Origin: Pseudomonas sp. S35
Lineage (GTDB): Bacteria; Pseudomonadota; Gammaproteobacteria; Pseudomonadales; Pseudomonadaceae
DNA: 64,000 bases
Reading direction: 5' to 3'
NCBI RefSeq assembly: GCF_009866765.1
Contig: NZ_CP019431.1
Coordinates: 4,464,001 to 4,528,000, forward strand
The translations under genes and the position numbers were made by a program. Each line of letters begins with the position of its first letter. Within the stretch, counting starts at the first letter, position 1. The notes under the pieces are model-generated. The model was not told the DNA's origin and did no database searches. It saw only the letters and a program-made list of their open reading frames with translations. Positions 43,404-50,678 of the stretch are shown here, piece after piece.

Positions 43404-44895
43404 TGCGAGTCTCCTCATCGGTGGTACGGAGCCGGTCGTAGCGTGCCGTATTGGCGACAGGCGCTATCTTGAGTTGAAGGCTGGTTTCGGCAGACGGAGG
43501 GGCTGCTGTCGATGTCAGTCGAGCCAGGACATTCAGGATGTGGTCAGCACTCAAGCTGCCGGATTCAAGTACCAACTCCACAGCCACCAATACGGCGTCG
43601 AGCCCGGCGATGGGAACAGCCGCCAGTACTTGAGTCATGACTCGATCACCATTGGTGTGCCGCCTCAGACCGCGTTTTAGCAGTTGCAACGGCTTCGGCA
43701 GATCGGCAAACGGAGCGCCATTGCGCAGCGCACCGGGCTTGCGTTCGATGAGCGGGATGTAATGCTGCCAGTCAAAACTGACCTGATCTCGATCAAACAG
43801 GCGCTCGTGACTGGCAATCATCGTTTCATCGGCGATGACCACCACCCGTGTGGGATACAAACGGCTGCTGACCCACTGGCCGACCCGCTCACACGGCACC
43901 GAGTAGCGATTTCGCGCCACGCTGATCAGGCAGGTGCTGGAGACCCGTACGGTGCGCTCGACGTAGCCATCAAAGGCAGTCGGCATCGGCATCAATTCGG
44001 CGCGTTCTAGCTCCAGGACGTCCGCCACTGTCAGCCCGTTGTACTGCGGGTGCACCAGTTCGTCCCAGAGCGCACGGCAGCGTTGGCCGAGCCAGGCATT
44101 CAATTCCTCGAAGGTATGGAACATGCAGTTTTGAGCATCGAGCCAGATGCGCCGTCGGCTGTCTTGAACGTTCTTTTCAACGATGCCTTTTTCCCAGCCG
44201 GAGGCCACGTTGCAGAAGTCCGGATCGAATAGGTAGTGGGCACACATGACGGCAAACCGGGCATTGACTGTGCGGCCTTTGCCTTTGTTGACCTTGTCGA
44301 CAGCCGTTTTCATATTGTCGTAGATGCCGCGACGCGGCACCCCACCTAACGCGCCAAACGAGCGGGTATGGGCATCGAACAACATCTCGTGGCCTTGGCT
44401 GGGATACGCAACCAACCAAAATGCGCGACTGGCGCACAGCTTCATATGGGAGACCTGGATGCGTCGGAACAGGCCGCCGATCAGCAGACCTTCTTCGCTC
44501 CAGTCGAATTGAAAGGCCTCCCCGAGTGCAAAGGTCAGCGGCACAAAGGCCCGAAAAGACTTGCCTTGCTCGCCGCGCCACGCGCGTATGAAGGCGGTGA
44601 GCTGGCTGTAGCCGCCGTCGTAGCCCTCGGCCTTGATCTGCTCGAAGAGTGCTTTGGCACTCCTGCGGTTGTGCTTTGCCCGAAACGAATCGGCCTTGAG
44701 CGCCTGCTCCAGCGTCTCGTGAAATGGACTGAGTTTGTTGAAGGTTGCGCACCGTTGGTACGCCGGCTGGGTGGCTTCGGGTGCTCTGACCCATTTTCGA
44801 ATGGTGTTTCTCGACAGTCCGGTACGCTTGGCTATCTGATGCAGCGAGAGCTTGTCGCGGAAGTACATCCGCCGGATTTTTCCCAACATTTCCAT
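43396..44895 (-). CDS. istA: IstA transposase
   Basis: 499 residues from the ATG at 44895 (AGGGTGA upstream; GTG at 44904 is an alternative). N-terminal helix-turn-helix ([21 protein letters not shown]), then a DDE RNase-H-like core with Asp in FQFDWSEE, Asp in [10 protein letters not shown] and Glu in [11 protein letters not shown]. The 3' end overlaps istB by 8 nt. All three catalytic acids are present. Confidence 0.93.
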   Translation of the reverse strand: MEMLGKIRRMYFRDKLSLHQIAKRTGLSRNTIRKWVRAPEATQPAYQRCATFNKLSPFHETLEQALKADSFRAKHNRRSAKALFEQIKAEGYDGGYSQLTAFIRAWRGEQGKSFRAFVPLTFALGEAFQFDWSEEGLLIGGLFRRIQVSHMKLCASRAFWLVAYPSQGHEMLFDAHTRSFGALGGVPRRGIYDNMKTAVDKVNKGKGRTVNARFAVMCAHYLFDPDFCNVASGWEKGIVEKNVQDSRRRIWLDAQNCMFHTFEELNAWLGQRCRALWDELVHPQYNGLTVADVLELERAELMPMPTAFDGYVERTVRVSSTCLISVARNRYSVPCERVGQWVSSRLYPTRVVVIADETMIASHERLFDRDQVSFDWQHYIPLIERKPGALRNGAPFADLPKPLQLLKRGLRRHTNGDRVMTQVLAAVPIAGLDAVLVAVELVLESGSLSADHILNVLARLTSTAAPPSAETSLQLKIAPVANTARYDRLRTTDEETRNA

Positions 44896-44949
44896 GCTGA
44901 TCACCCTGTGTTCTCCTGCTCGAAAAGTGAGCAGAAGCAGTTGAACACC

Positions 44950-45001
44950 TGGGTCAGTTTTCAGTCGGCAGAACAGCCTTTACTGGGTCAGTTTTCGGTC
45001 A
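44950..45001. repeat. Right terminal repeats of the IS21 element
   Basis: Two copies in inverse orientation: TGGGTCAGTTTTCA (44950-44963) and TGGGTCAGTTTTCG (44984-44997), 34 bp apart, a wider spacing than at the left end. Confidence 0.85.
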
Positions 45002-45242
45002 GCGGCAACAGACTCAATCTTTCCGAATCATGCTTTTCGCTCAGGAACGCCACCAAAAGCTCATAAGCTTCCTGCTCGTGTCCTATACACGCGAGTAGAG
45101 AAAAAGCACACACGACCCCTTCTGGAAGGTTTTCTCCGAACGTCGTTTGGAGAAGTGATATGCACTCCACCCTTGTGGCTGGAAGTGACTCAGGCATCAA
45201 AAACCTGATAAGCACACTCCATCCAGCAGCTCCAAGCCGCAT
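45002..45242 (-). pseudogene. Truncated hypothetical protein cut by the IS21 element
   Basis: An open frame from an ATG at 45242 (LPATRVECISLLQTTFGENLPEGVVCAFSLLACIGHEQEAYELL...) that runs into the IS end and terminates inside it (LLPLTEN). Its sequence does not look like the missing part of the DUF4420 gene on the other side, so IS insertion and deletion joined two different genes. No ribosome site; unrecognised. Confidence 0.4.
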
Positions 45243-45434
45243 GCTGGCGCCCGAATCGCCATGCTCGCTTTCAACGTAGATACAACTGCCCTCTACTGAT
45301 CAGATCTCACTGTTCAACTGACTAAGCTAGATTTTTACAAAAAATGGAGAGCATATAGAGCCGCCATTTTGCCCTAGCCAAATAAATGCCGAGCCACTTT
45401 TCTAACGTACCCTTTCGCTTAAAATGACCTGAAA

Positions 45435-46202
45435 CTAGGCAAATCGTGAAATTGAAATGCTGGCCACATGCCCTATCATGCCCAGAAAAGGCCCTATCTC
45501 CAAGAGGAGTTGAGGATACTTGTCAGATTGATAGCTCACGGCGGCCGGAATTGTGGTCTGGATCATCTGAACCTTCGGATGATCAGCAAAGGTTTCGGTC
45601 AGCGTGTGATAAATCAAGTTTGCATCATCGGTTGCATCAAGCTTGTTGATCACGACATTCAACATTGGCGTCTCTGCACCCAGCGCTGCCAACGGCTCAA
45701 TATCTCGATAGAGCTGGAGCATTCCACGCTGAAACTCTCGTGCAGTCAGCATATCCGGGGTGATGGGCGAAATAGCCATGTGTGCCCCGAGCAAGGCCAT
45801 CTCCAACACAATGGAGCGTGCTCCTTGGGTATCGATCAAAATCAGATCAAAGTCCTGCTCGAAAGCCGGCAACAGATTCTTGAGACGAAGGCGCCCGTCA
45901 GCAGCATGCAGCAACAAATTTCCCAGCTGATTGAACGGATCATTGGAATGGAGCAGTGAGAGATTAGGAATGCAGGTCTGCGAGATGACCTGGTCGGCCC
46001 GAGTCTCGTTGTTCGCGATCAGTTGATAGGTTCCACCAGGCGCCTCATGCGATAGCGCATAAAACGACGACAACGACGGCTGGTTATCCAGATCGATGAG
46101 CAGGGTACGGATCCCTGCATCGGCGCAGAACGCGCCCAGATTGACGCCAACCGTGGTCTTACCCGGCCCGCCTTTGGTTGAAACGACTGCAGCGACTTTC
46201 AT
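45435..46202 (-). CDS. ParA/Soj-family ATPase of a genomic island
   Basis: 255 residues. Deviant Walker A KGGPGKTTVGVN (10-21), Walker A' LLIDLDNQPSLS and Walker B DLILIDTQGA mark the MinD/ParA superfamily. It lies less than 130 bp from tRNA-Asn. In pKLC102/PFGI-1-type elements a soj/parA gene is the first gene inside the att site and is needed for maintenance of the excised circle, which fits here. No ParB follows; the downstream genes have been lost. Confidence 0.85.
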   Translation of the reverse strand: MKVAAVVSTKGGPGKTTVGVNLGAFCADAGIRTLLIDLDNQPSLSSFYALSHEAPGGTYQLIANNETRADQVISQTCIPNLSLLHSNDPFNQLGNLLLHAADGRLRLKNLLPAFEQDFDLILIDTQGARSIVLEMALLGAHMAISPITPDMLTAREFQRGMLQLYRDIEPLAALGAETPMLNVVINKLDATDDANLIYHTLTETFADHPKVQMIQTTIPAAVSYQSDKYPQLLLEIGPFLGMIGHVASISISRFA

Positions 46203-46287
46203 GGAGCTTCCCTCTGAATCATAGGATTTGAGACGGCTTCATGCTGGTCACGCTGTGCGCTTTGATCACCCCGGAGAAATCCGAGGC

Positions 46288-46317
46288 AAAAAAAAGCCTG
46301 CATCGCTGCAGGCTTTT
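46288..46317 (-). terminator. Terminator downstream of tRNA-Asn
   Basis: AAAAGCCTGCA (46292) and TGCAGGCTTTT (46307-46317) form an 11 bp stem with a 4-nt loop. On the minus strand it is followed by a run of T (complement of 46288-46295). It begins 10 bp after the tRNA 3' end. Confidence 0.85.
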
Positions 46318-46326
46318 CCTATCTTG

Positions 46327-46399
46327 CTCCACGACCTGGACTCGAACCAGGGACCCAATGATTAACAGTCATTTGCTCTACCAACTGAGCTATCGCGGA
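46327..46399 (-). tRNA. tRNA-Asn (anticodon GTT)
   Basis: 73-nt cloverleaf: acceptor TCCGCGA/TCGTGGA (one G-U pair), D arm GCTC...GAGC, anticodon loop CTGTTAA with GTT at 46366-46364, T arm CCTGG-TTCGAGT-CCAGG, discriminator G. The gene is followed by CAAG and not the CCA expected in gamma-proteobacteria, which suggests its 3' edge was replaced, as happens at island attachment sites. Confidence 0.95.
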
Positions 46400-46486
46400 A
46401 TGCGCCGTATGTTACTGATTGAAAAGGAGAAGTCAAGCTTTCCCTGGCTTTTTTGCCGATTAATCCGGATGACCGGTTAAACGCTG

Positions 46487-47356
46487 TTATTCCCTGGCCA
46501 GTTCCAGCCACGCCCGTGCGGCGGGTGGCAGGTGGGCGCTGGCGCGCCAGGCCAGGGCGATGTGCCAGTCGGTATGGGGTTCATCGAGGGGGATCAGGGC
46601 GATGCCGGGGTGTTGGTGCTTGTGTGCGAGCATGCGTGGCAGGAAGGCGGCACCGAGACCGGCCGACACCAAGTCGACGATAAAGTCGATCTGGCCGCTA
46701 CGGGCGGCTACACGGGGCGTTACGCCTTTGCGCTCACAGGCGGCGAGGATTTTGGCGTTGAGGGCAAAGCCGGCTTCGAACAGGATAAACGGCGAGTCCG
46801 CCAAGTCGGTGAAGTCGATGCGCTGGCGTTGGGCCAAGGGGTGGCTGATGGGCAGTACGGCCATCAAGGGTTCGTTGCGCACGGGTTGGTAGTCGAAACC
46901 TTCGTCTACCGGTAACAGCAGTGCGGCCAGGTCGACCTCGCCCGCTTCCAGGCACTCGCGCAGTCGTTTGCTGCCGTACTCGGTCAGTTCGATGTCGATG
47001 TCCGGGTAGCGCCGGCGGTAGGTGGCGAACATCGTCGCAAACAATACACCGCAGCCCACCGGTGGCAAGCCGATACGCAACACACCGCGCTTGAGGCCGC
47101 GCAGGTCGTTGATCTCGGCGACCAGATCGTTGTGCTCGGCCAGCAGGACCAGGGCGCGGCTGTAGGCGATTTCGCCAGCGGCGGTCAGTTCATTTCTGTG
47201 GCCCAAGCGGTTGAGCAGCGGCATCCCCAGTTCGTCTTCGAGGGTCTTGATTGCCTTGCTCACACTCGACTGAGTCAGGGATACCACCTCGGCCGCCTGG
47301 GAAAAACCGCCTTGGCGCACTACCTCGACAAAGGCGCGCAATGTTCTCAGGTTCAT
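46487..47356 (-). CDS. LysR-family regulator, divergent from lldD
   Basis: 289 residues; the ATG at 47356 has AAGGA with 6-nt spacing, better than the ATG two codons upstream. N-terminal winged helix ([42 protein letters not shown]), then a substrate-binding domain ([18 protein letters not shown]...). Its position suggests that it activates lldD in response to lactate or a related 2-hydroxyacid; a palindromic site lies between the genes. Confidence 0.9.
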   Translation of the reverse strand: MNLRTLRAFVEVVRQGGFSQAAEVVSLTQSSVSKAIKTLEDELGMPLLNRLGHRNELTAAGEIAYSRALVLLAEHNDLVAEINDLRGLKRGVLRIGLPPVGCGVLFATMFATYRRRYPDIDIELTEYGSKRLRECLEAGEVDLAALLLPVDEGFDYQPVRNEPLMAVLPISHPLAQRQRIDFTDLADSPFILFEAGFALNAKILAACERKGVTPRVAARSGQIDFIVDLVSAGLGAAFLPRMLAHKHQHPGIALIPLDEPHTDWHIALAWRASAHLPPAARAWLELARE

Positions 47357-47385
47357 CAGCATTCCTTTTGCGACTGGCTTCTAGC

Positions 47386-47404
47386 GATAAAAGTTGTTTT
47401 TATC
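47386..47404. promoter_or_regulatory. LysR operator candidate
   Basis: GATAAAAGTTGTTTTTATC, a 19-bp palindrome with 7 bp arms centred 61 bp from the regulator... and lldD starts lie on either side (47356 and 47458). It contains T-N11-A, the general LysR pattern. Confidence 0.55.
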
Positions 47405-47457
47405 ATGACAGAAGTTCGCCTATCGTGGAGCCACCTTGCCCTGCCGAGATACCGTGC

Positions 47458-48600
47458 ATGATTATTTCGTCCGCCTCCGACTACCGCGCCGCCGCCAAGC
47501 GCAAGCTGCCGCGCTTTTTGTTCGACTACATCGACGGTGGCGCTTACGCCGAACACACGATGCGTGCCAACAGCTCGGACCTGGCCGAGATCAGCCTGCG
47601 CCAGCGCGTGCTGCGCAATGTCGACTCGCTGAGCCTCAAGACCACCGTGTTCGGCCAGGCGCTGGACATGCCAGTGATCCTCAGCCCCGTGGGACTGACC
47701 GGTATGTATGCGCGGCGCGGTGAGGTGCAGGCAGCAAAGGCGGCGGCCAAAAAGGGGGTTCCGTTTTGCCTGTCGACGGTGTCGGTGTGTTCGATTGAAG
47801 AAGTGGCGTCCCAGAGCCCGCAGTCGATCTGGTTCCAACTGTATGTCCTCAAGGACCGTGGCTTCATGCGCAATGCGCTGGAGCGTGCACAGGCGGCCGG
47901 TGTGACGACGCTAGTGTTCACCGTGGATATGCCGACGCCCGGTGCGCGCTACCGTGATGCCCATTCCGGCATGTCCGGGCCGTTTGCGGCGCAACGACGC
48001 ATGCTGCAGGCCGTCACCAAGCCACAATGGGCGTTCGATGTGGGCTTGATGGGCCGCCCCCACGACTTGGGCAATATCTCCAAGTACTTGGGCAAACCCA
48101 CCCACCTGGAAGACTACATCGGCTGGCTGGCCAACAACTTCGACCCGTCGATCAGTTGGAGCGACCTGGAGTGGATCCGCGACGTCTGGAAAGGCCCGAT
48201 GATCATCAAGGGCATCCTCGACCCTCAGGACGCCAGGGACGCCGTGAGTTTCGGTGCCGACGGCATCGTGGTCTCCAACCATGGCGGCCGTCAGCTCGAT
48301 GGTGTGTTGTCCACCGCCAAGGCCCTGCCACCGATTGCCGAGGCCGTGGGCGATGACCTGACGGTACTGGTGGACTCCGGCATCCGCTCCGGACTCGACG
48401 TGGTACGCATGCTCGCCCTAGGCGCCAAGGCATGCCTGCTGGGTCGCGCGACCGCCTACGCATTGGCTGCCGATGGCCAGCACGGGGTGGAAAACCTGCT
48501 GGATATTTTCGCCAAGGAAATGCGCGTGGCGATGACATTGACGGGGGTGACGTCGATTGACCAGATTGACCACACCACCTTGGTCCAACCAGCCAAATAA
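47458..48600 (+). CDS. lldD: FMN-dependent L-lactate dehydrogenase
   Basis: 380 residues from the ATG at 47458. Alpha-hydroxyacid oxidase fold: opening [75 protein letters not shown] with the catalytic His, and [25 protein letters not shown] for FMN phosphate. It oxidises L-lactate to pyruvate at the inner membrane, passing electrons to quinone. The usual permease lldP is not adjacent; here the gene stands alone with a LysR regulator. Confidence 0.93.
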   Translation: MIISSASDYRAAAKRKLPRFLFDYIDGGAYAEHTMRANSSDLAEISLRQRVLRNVDSLSLKTTVFGQALDMPVILSPVGLTGMYARRGEVQAAKAAAKKGVPFCLSTVSVCSIEEVASQSPQSIWFQLYVLKDRGFMRNALERAQAAGVTTLVFTVDMPTPGARYRDAHSGMSGPFAAQRRMLQAVTKPQWAFDVGLMGRPHDLGNISKYLGKPTHLEDYIGWLANNFDPSISWSDLEWIRDVWKGPMIIKGILDPQDARDAVSFGADGIVVSNHGGRQLDGVLSTAKALPPIAEAVGDDLTVLVDSGIRSGLDVVRMLALGAKACLLGRATAYALAADGQHGVENLLDIFAKEMRVAMTLTGVTSIDQIDHTTLVQPAK

Positions 48601-48618
48601 CTGACGTCATGCCCCAAC

Positions 48619-48650
48619 GGCTGCTTTTTGCTTAAAAAACAGCCTTTGAT
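48619..48650 (+). terminator. Terminator-like hairpin after lldD
   Basis: GGCTG (48619) ... CAGCC (48640-48644) with an inner TTTTT/AAAAA pairing and TTTGATT after. The stem is partly A-T; it could work in both directions. Confidence 0.5.
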
Positions 48651-48880
48651 TTATAAGGACTTTTATAAAAAGAAACGAAGTGGCATGAATCTCGCTCTAA
48701 CCACGTTCAAGCAGGTTAGCGATGACAAGACGTGCGGCGGTGCCCAGGGGTTATAACCCATTGCAAAGCGGTCTAGACTGTAACCAATGTTTTACGGAAC
48801 TGAAGGAACAGTTAGACGCTTGGCACTCGCCACTCTCATCGAGCCTGTAAGACAGCTAAGTGCTTAGAGGCCGATCGCTT

Positions 48881-49807
48881 ATGAAAACACCTACCCAGAC
48901 CAACGCAATTGACTTCGACAGTGCCAAATTGCAACGCCTGGGCTTTGGTCAGCCATCGCTCCTACCCCGCCGCCCGACGACCGTCGCACAACTTCGCCAG
49001 CAACTGGGCATGCTCTTGCAGACCAGCCTGGAACCGGAGCGCATCCTCGCGGTGTTCTTCCGTGAGATCCAGCACCTGGTGCCCCTCGACGCCTTGCACT
49101 ACCGCCACCAGGCCAGTGACCTACGCCTGGAGTTCGGCCAGCGCGGCCATCACTCGGTGAGCTACAGCCTGAGCCATGAAGGCGAGCACTTGGGCGAGTT
49201 GATCTTCCGCCGCAACCAACGCCTGGCCGAAGACGAACTCGGCCAGCTCGAATCGCTGCTGGCCACCCTGCTCTACCCGATGCGCAACGCCCTGCTCTAT
49301 CGCGCTGCCACCCGCAGCGCCCTGCGTGACCCTTTGACCGAGACGGGCAACCGCATTGCCATGGACCAGACCCTGCAACGGGAAATCGACATGGCGCGCC
49401 GGCACCTGAACCCGTTGTCTTTGCTGATGCTGGACATCGACCACTTCAAGGTGATCAACGACACCCACGGCCACGCCGCCGGCGATACCGTGTTGCGTAC
49501 CGTCGCCTCGGCCATCAAGGGCCAGTTGCGTAATGTGGACATGGTGTTCCGGTTTGGCGGGGAAGAATTCCTGATCCTGCTGTCCAACACCGGTCGGGAC
49601 GCGTCGGCGATGGTCGGGGAACGGCTGCGCCAGGCGGCGCAGGCCCAGGACTACTGGGTAGATGGAACACGGATTGAGTTGACGGTAAGCCTCGGTTGTT
49701 CGACCTTGCTGGCCGCTGAATCGGCCGAGAGCCTGTTACGGCGAGCCGACAACGCCTTGTACGTGGCCAAGCGCGAAGGCCGCAATCGCTTGGCAATGGC
49801 GGGGTAA
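48881..49807 (+). CDS. Diguanylate cyclase (GGDEF, I-site present)
   Basis: 308 residues from the ATG at 48881 (AGAGG 10 nt upstream). The N-terminal half (about 35-140) looks like a GAF-type sensor without membrane helices. The GGDEF domain has FRFGGEEFLIL (active GGEEF) and the inhibitory I-site RNVD exactly five residues upstream, so product-inhibited c-di-GMP synthesis is expected. Cytoplasmic. It lies next to another c-di-GMP gene (rbdA-like) with a TenA-like gene between. Confidence 0.92.
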   Translation: MKTPTQTNAIDFDSAKLQRLGFGQPSLLPRRPTTVAQLRQQLGMLLQTSLEPERILAVFFREIQHLVPLDALHYRHQASDLRLEFGQRGHHSVSYSLSHEGEHLGELIFRRNQRLAEDELGQLESLLATLLYPMRNALLYRAATRSALRDPLTETGNRIAMDQTLQREIDMARRHLNPLSLLMLDIDHFKVINDTHGHAAGDTVLRTVASAIKGQLRNVDMVFRFGGEEFLILLSNTGRDASAMVGERLRQAAQAQDYWVDGTRIELTVSLGCSTLLAAESAESLLRRADNALYVAKREGRNRLAMAG

Positions 49808-49829
49808 CAACCCCCGCCGTTGCGCTCTA

Positions 49830-50633
49830 TCACGCCTCGCTGGCGACGCGTACCTGGCGCTCACGCACTAACACGGTCGCCGGTTTTTCTCGCTCCACAC
49901 GCATGCAACTTTCCAGGAACAGGTACATGTAGTCGTAGCTCTTGCACACGGCTTGACGCAGCTGCGCCTGCAAAGCCTTGGTGGGGTTCATCCCGGCCAG
50001 GGTGCAGATGATTTCCAAGGCTTCCCACGGATGTGCGTCGTCGTACTGGGCATGCATCTTCAGCCACTTCATCGCACGCTTGCGGTCTTCCTCGGGGAAG
50101 GCCGCCGCATACACGCCGGTCGAGCACACCACCGCAGACCACTCCCCTGTCGCCCCCTCAATCGCATAGTTGGTCGCGGCCACGGCCACGATCAACGAAT
50201 CGGCGGAACTGGTGTGCCAGCACCAATGGCTCAGTGCATGCAACTCCGGCGGTACATTTTGCGCCTGAAGCTCTTCCAGGCTTACACCATGGGCCCGCGC
50301 CCAATGTACCCAATAGTCAGCGTGGTTCAGTTCCACGCGGATATTGCGCATCAGCCAACGTCGCGCCATATCCTCCCCTGGGTGGCGGGCAAACTTGGTC
50401 TTGGTGAGGTTCTGTGCCATGTACAAGGCAAACTGTTCCACTACTGGCCAGCCACCAATGAGGTAGTGGCGCATGGTCTTGGCGCTGAGCGTGTTGTCAC
50501 GCATGCGCTGGTACAGTTCGTGCTCGACAACTCGGCGCTTGCTCTCGCTACAGTCCTGGATCAATTGCTGAGCCCAGGTAGGGTAACTCGAGGCTTCCAT
50601 AAGCGGGCCGGTTCTGTTGAATGTGTCGATCAC
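49830..50633 (-). CDS. TenA/PqqC-like (heme-oxygenase fold) protein
   Basis: 267 residues starting at GTG 50633, with AAGGAG 8 nt upstream. All-helical; MRDNTLSAKTMRHYLIGGWPVVEQFALYMAQNL, RRWLMRNIRVELNHADYWVHWARAHG and CWHTSSADSLIVAVAATNYAIEGATGEW match the TenA/THI-4/PqqC superfamily. Acidic and His residues (E, H of VELNHADYW; E of AIEGATGEW) could bind a metal, as in di-iron members of this fold. No thiamine or PQQ genes are near, so the function is open. Confidence 0.8.
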   Translation of the reverse strand: MIDTFNRTGPLMEASSYPTWAQQLIQDCSESKRRVVEHELYQRMRDNTLSAKTMRHYLIGGWPVVEQFALYMAQNLTKTKFARHPGEDMARRWLMRNIRVELNHADYWVHWARAHGVSLEELQAQNVPPELHALSHWCWHTSSADSLIVAVAATNYAIEGATGEWSAVVCSTGVYAAAFPEEDRKRAMKWLKMHAQYDDAHPWEALEIICTLAGMNPTKALQAQLRQAVCKSYDYMYLFLESCMRVEREKPATVLVRERQVRVASEA

Positions 50634-50678
50634 TGTTAAGGCTCCTTTTTAAGTGTGATTTACAGACCAGCAAATGTT

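Larger units (their letters stand above)
42439..45001 (-). mobile_element. IS21-family insertion sequence
   Basis: About 2.56 kb. Outer ends are inverse: TGAATGAAAACTGACCCA (42439-42456) and TGGGTCAGTTTTCGGTCA (44984-45001), 16 of 18. A second inner copy of the same motif lies at each end (42467-42480 and 44950-44963), the multiple terminal repeats usual in IS21. It carries istA and istB in the usual overlapping order. I see no target duplication, so flanking DNA was probably deleted after insertion. Confidence 0.9.

Noticed and set aside
45002..45242. Reading the truncated ORF as the N-terminal part of the DUF4420 gene interrupted by the IS
   Set aside because: The fragment does not resemble that family and its frame does not join the other side; two different genes appear to have been brought together by deletion.
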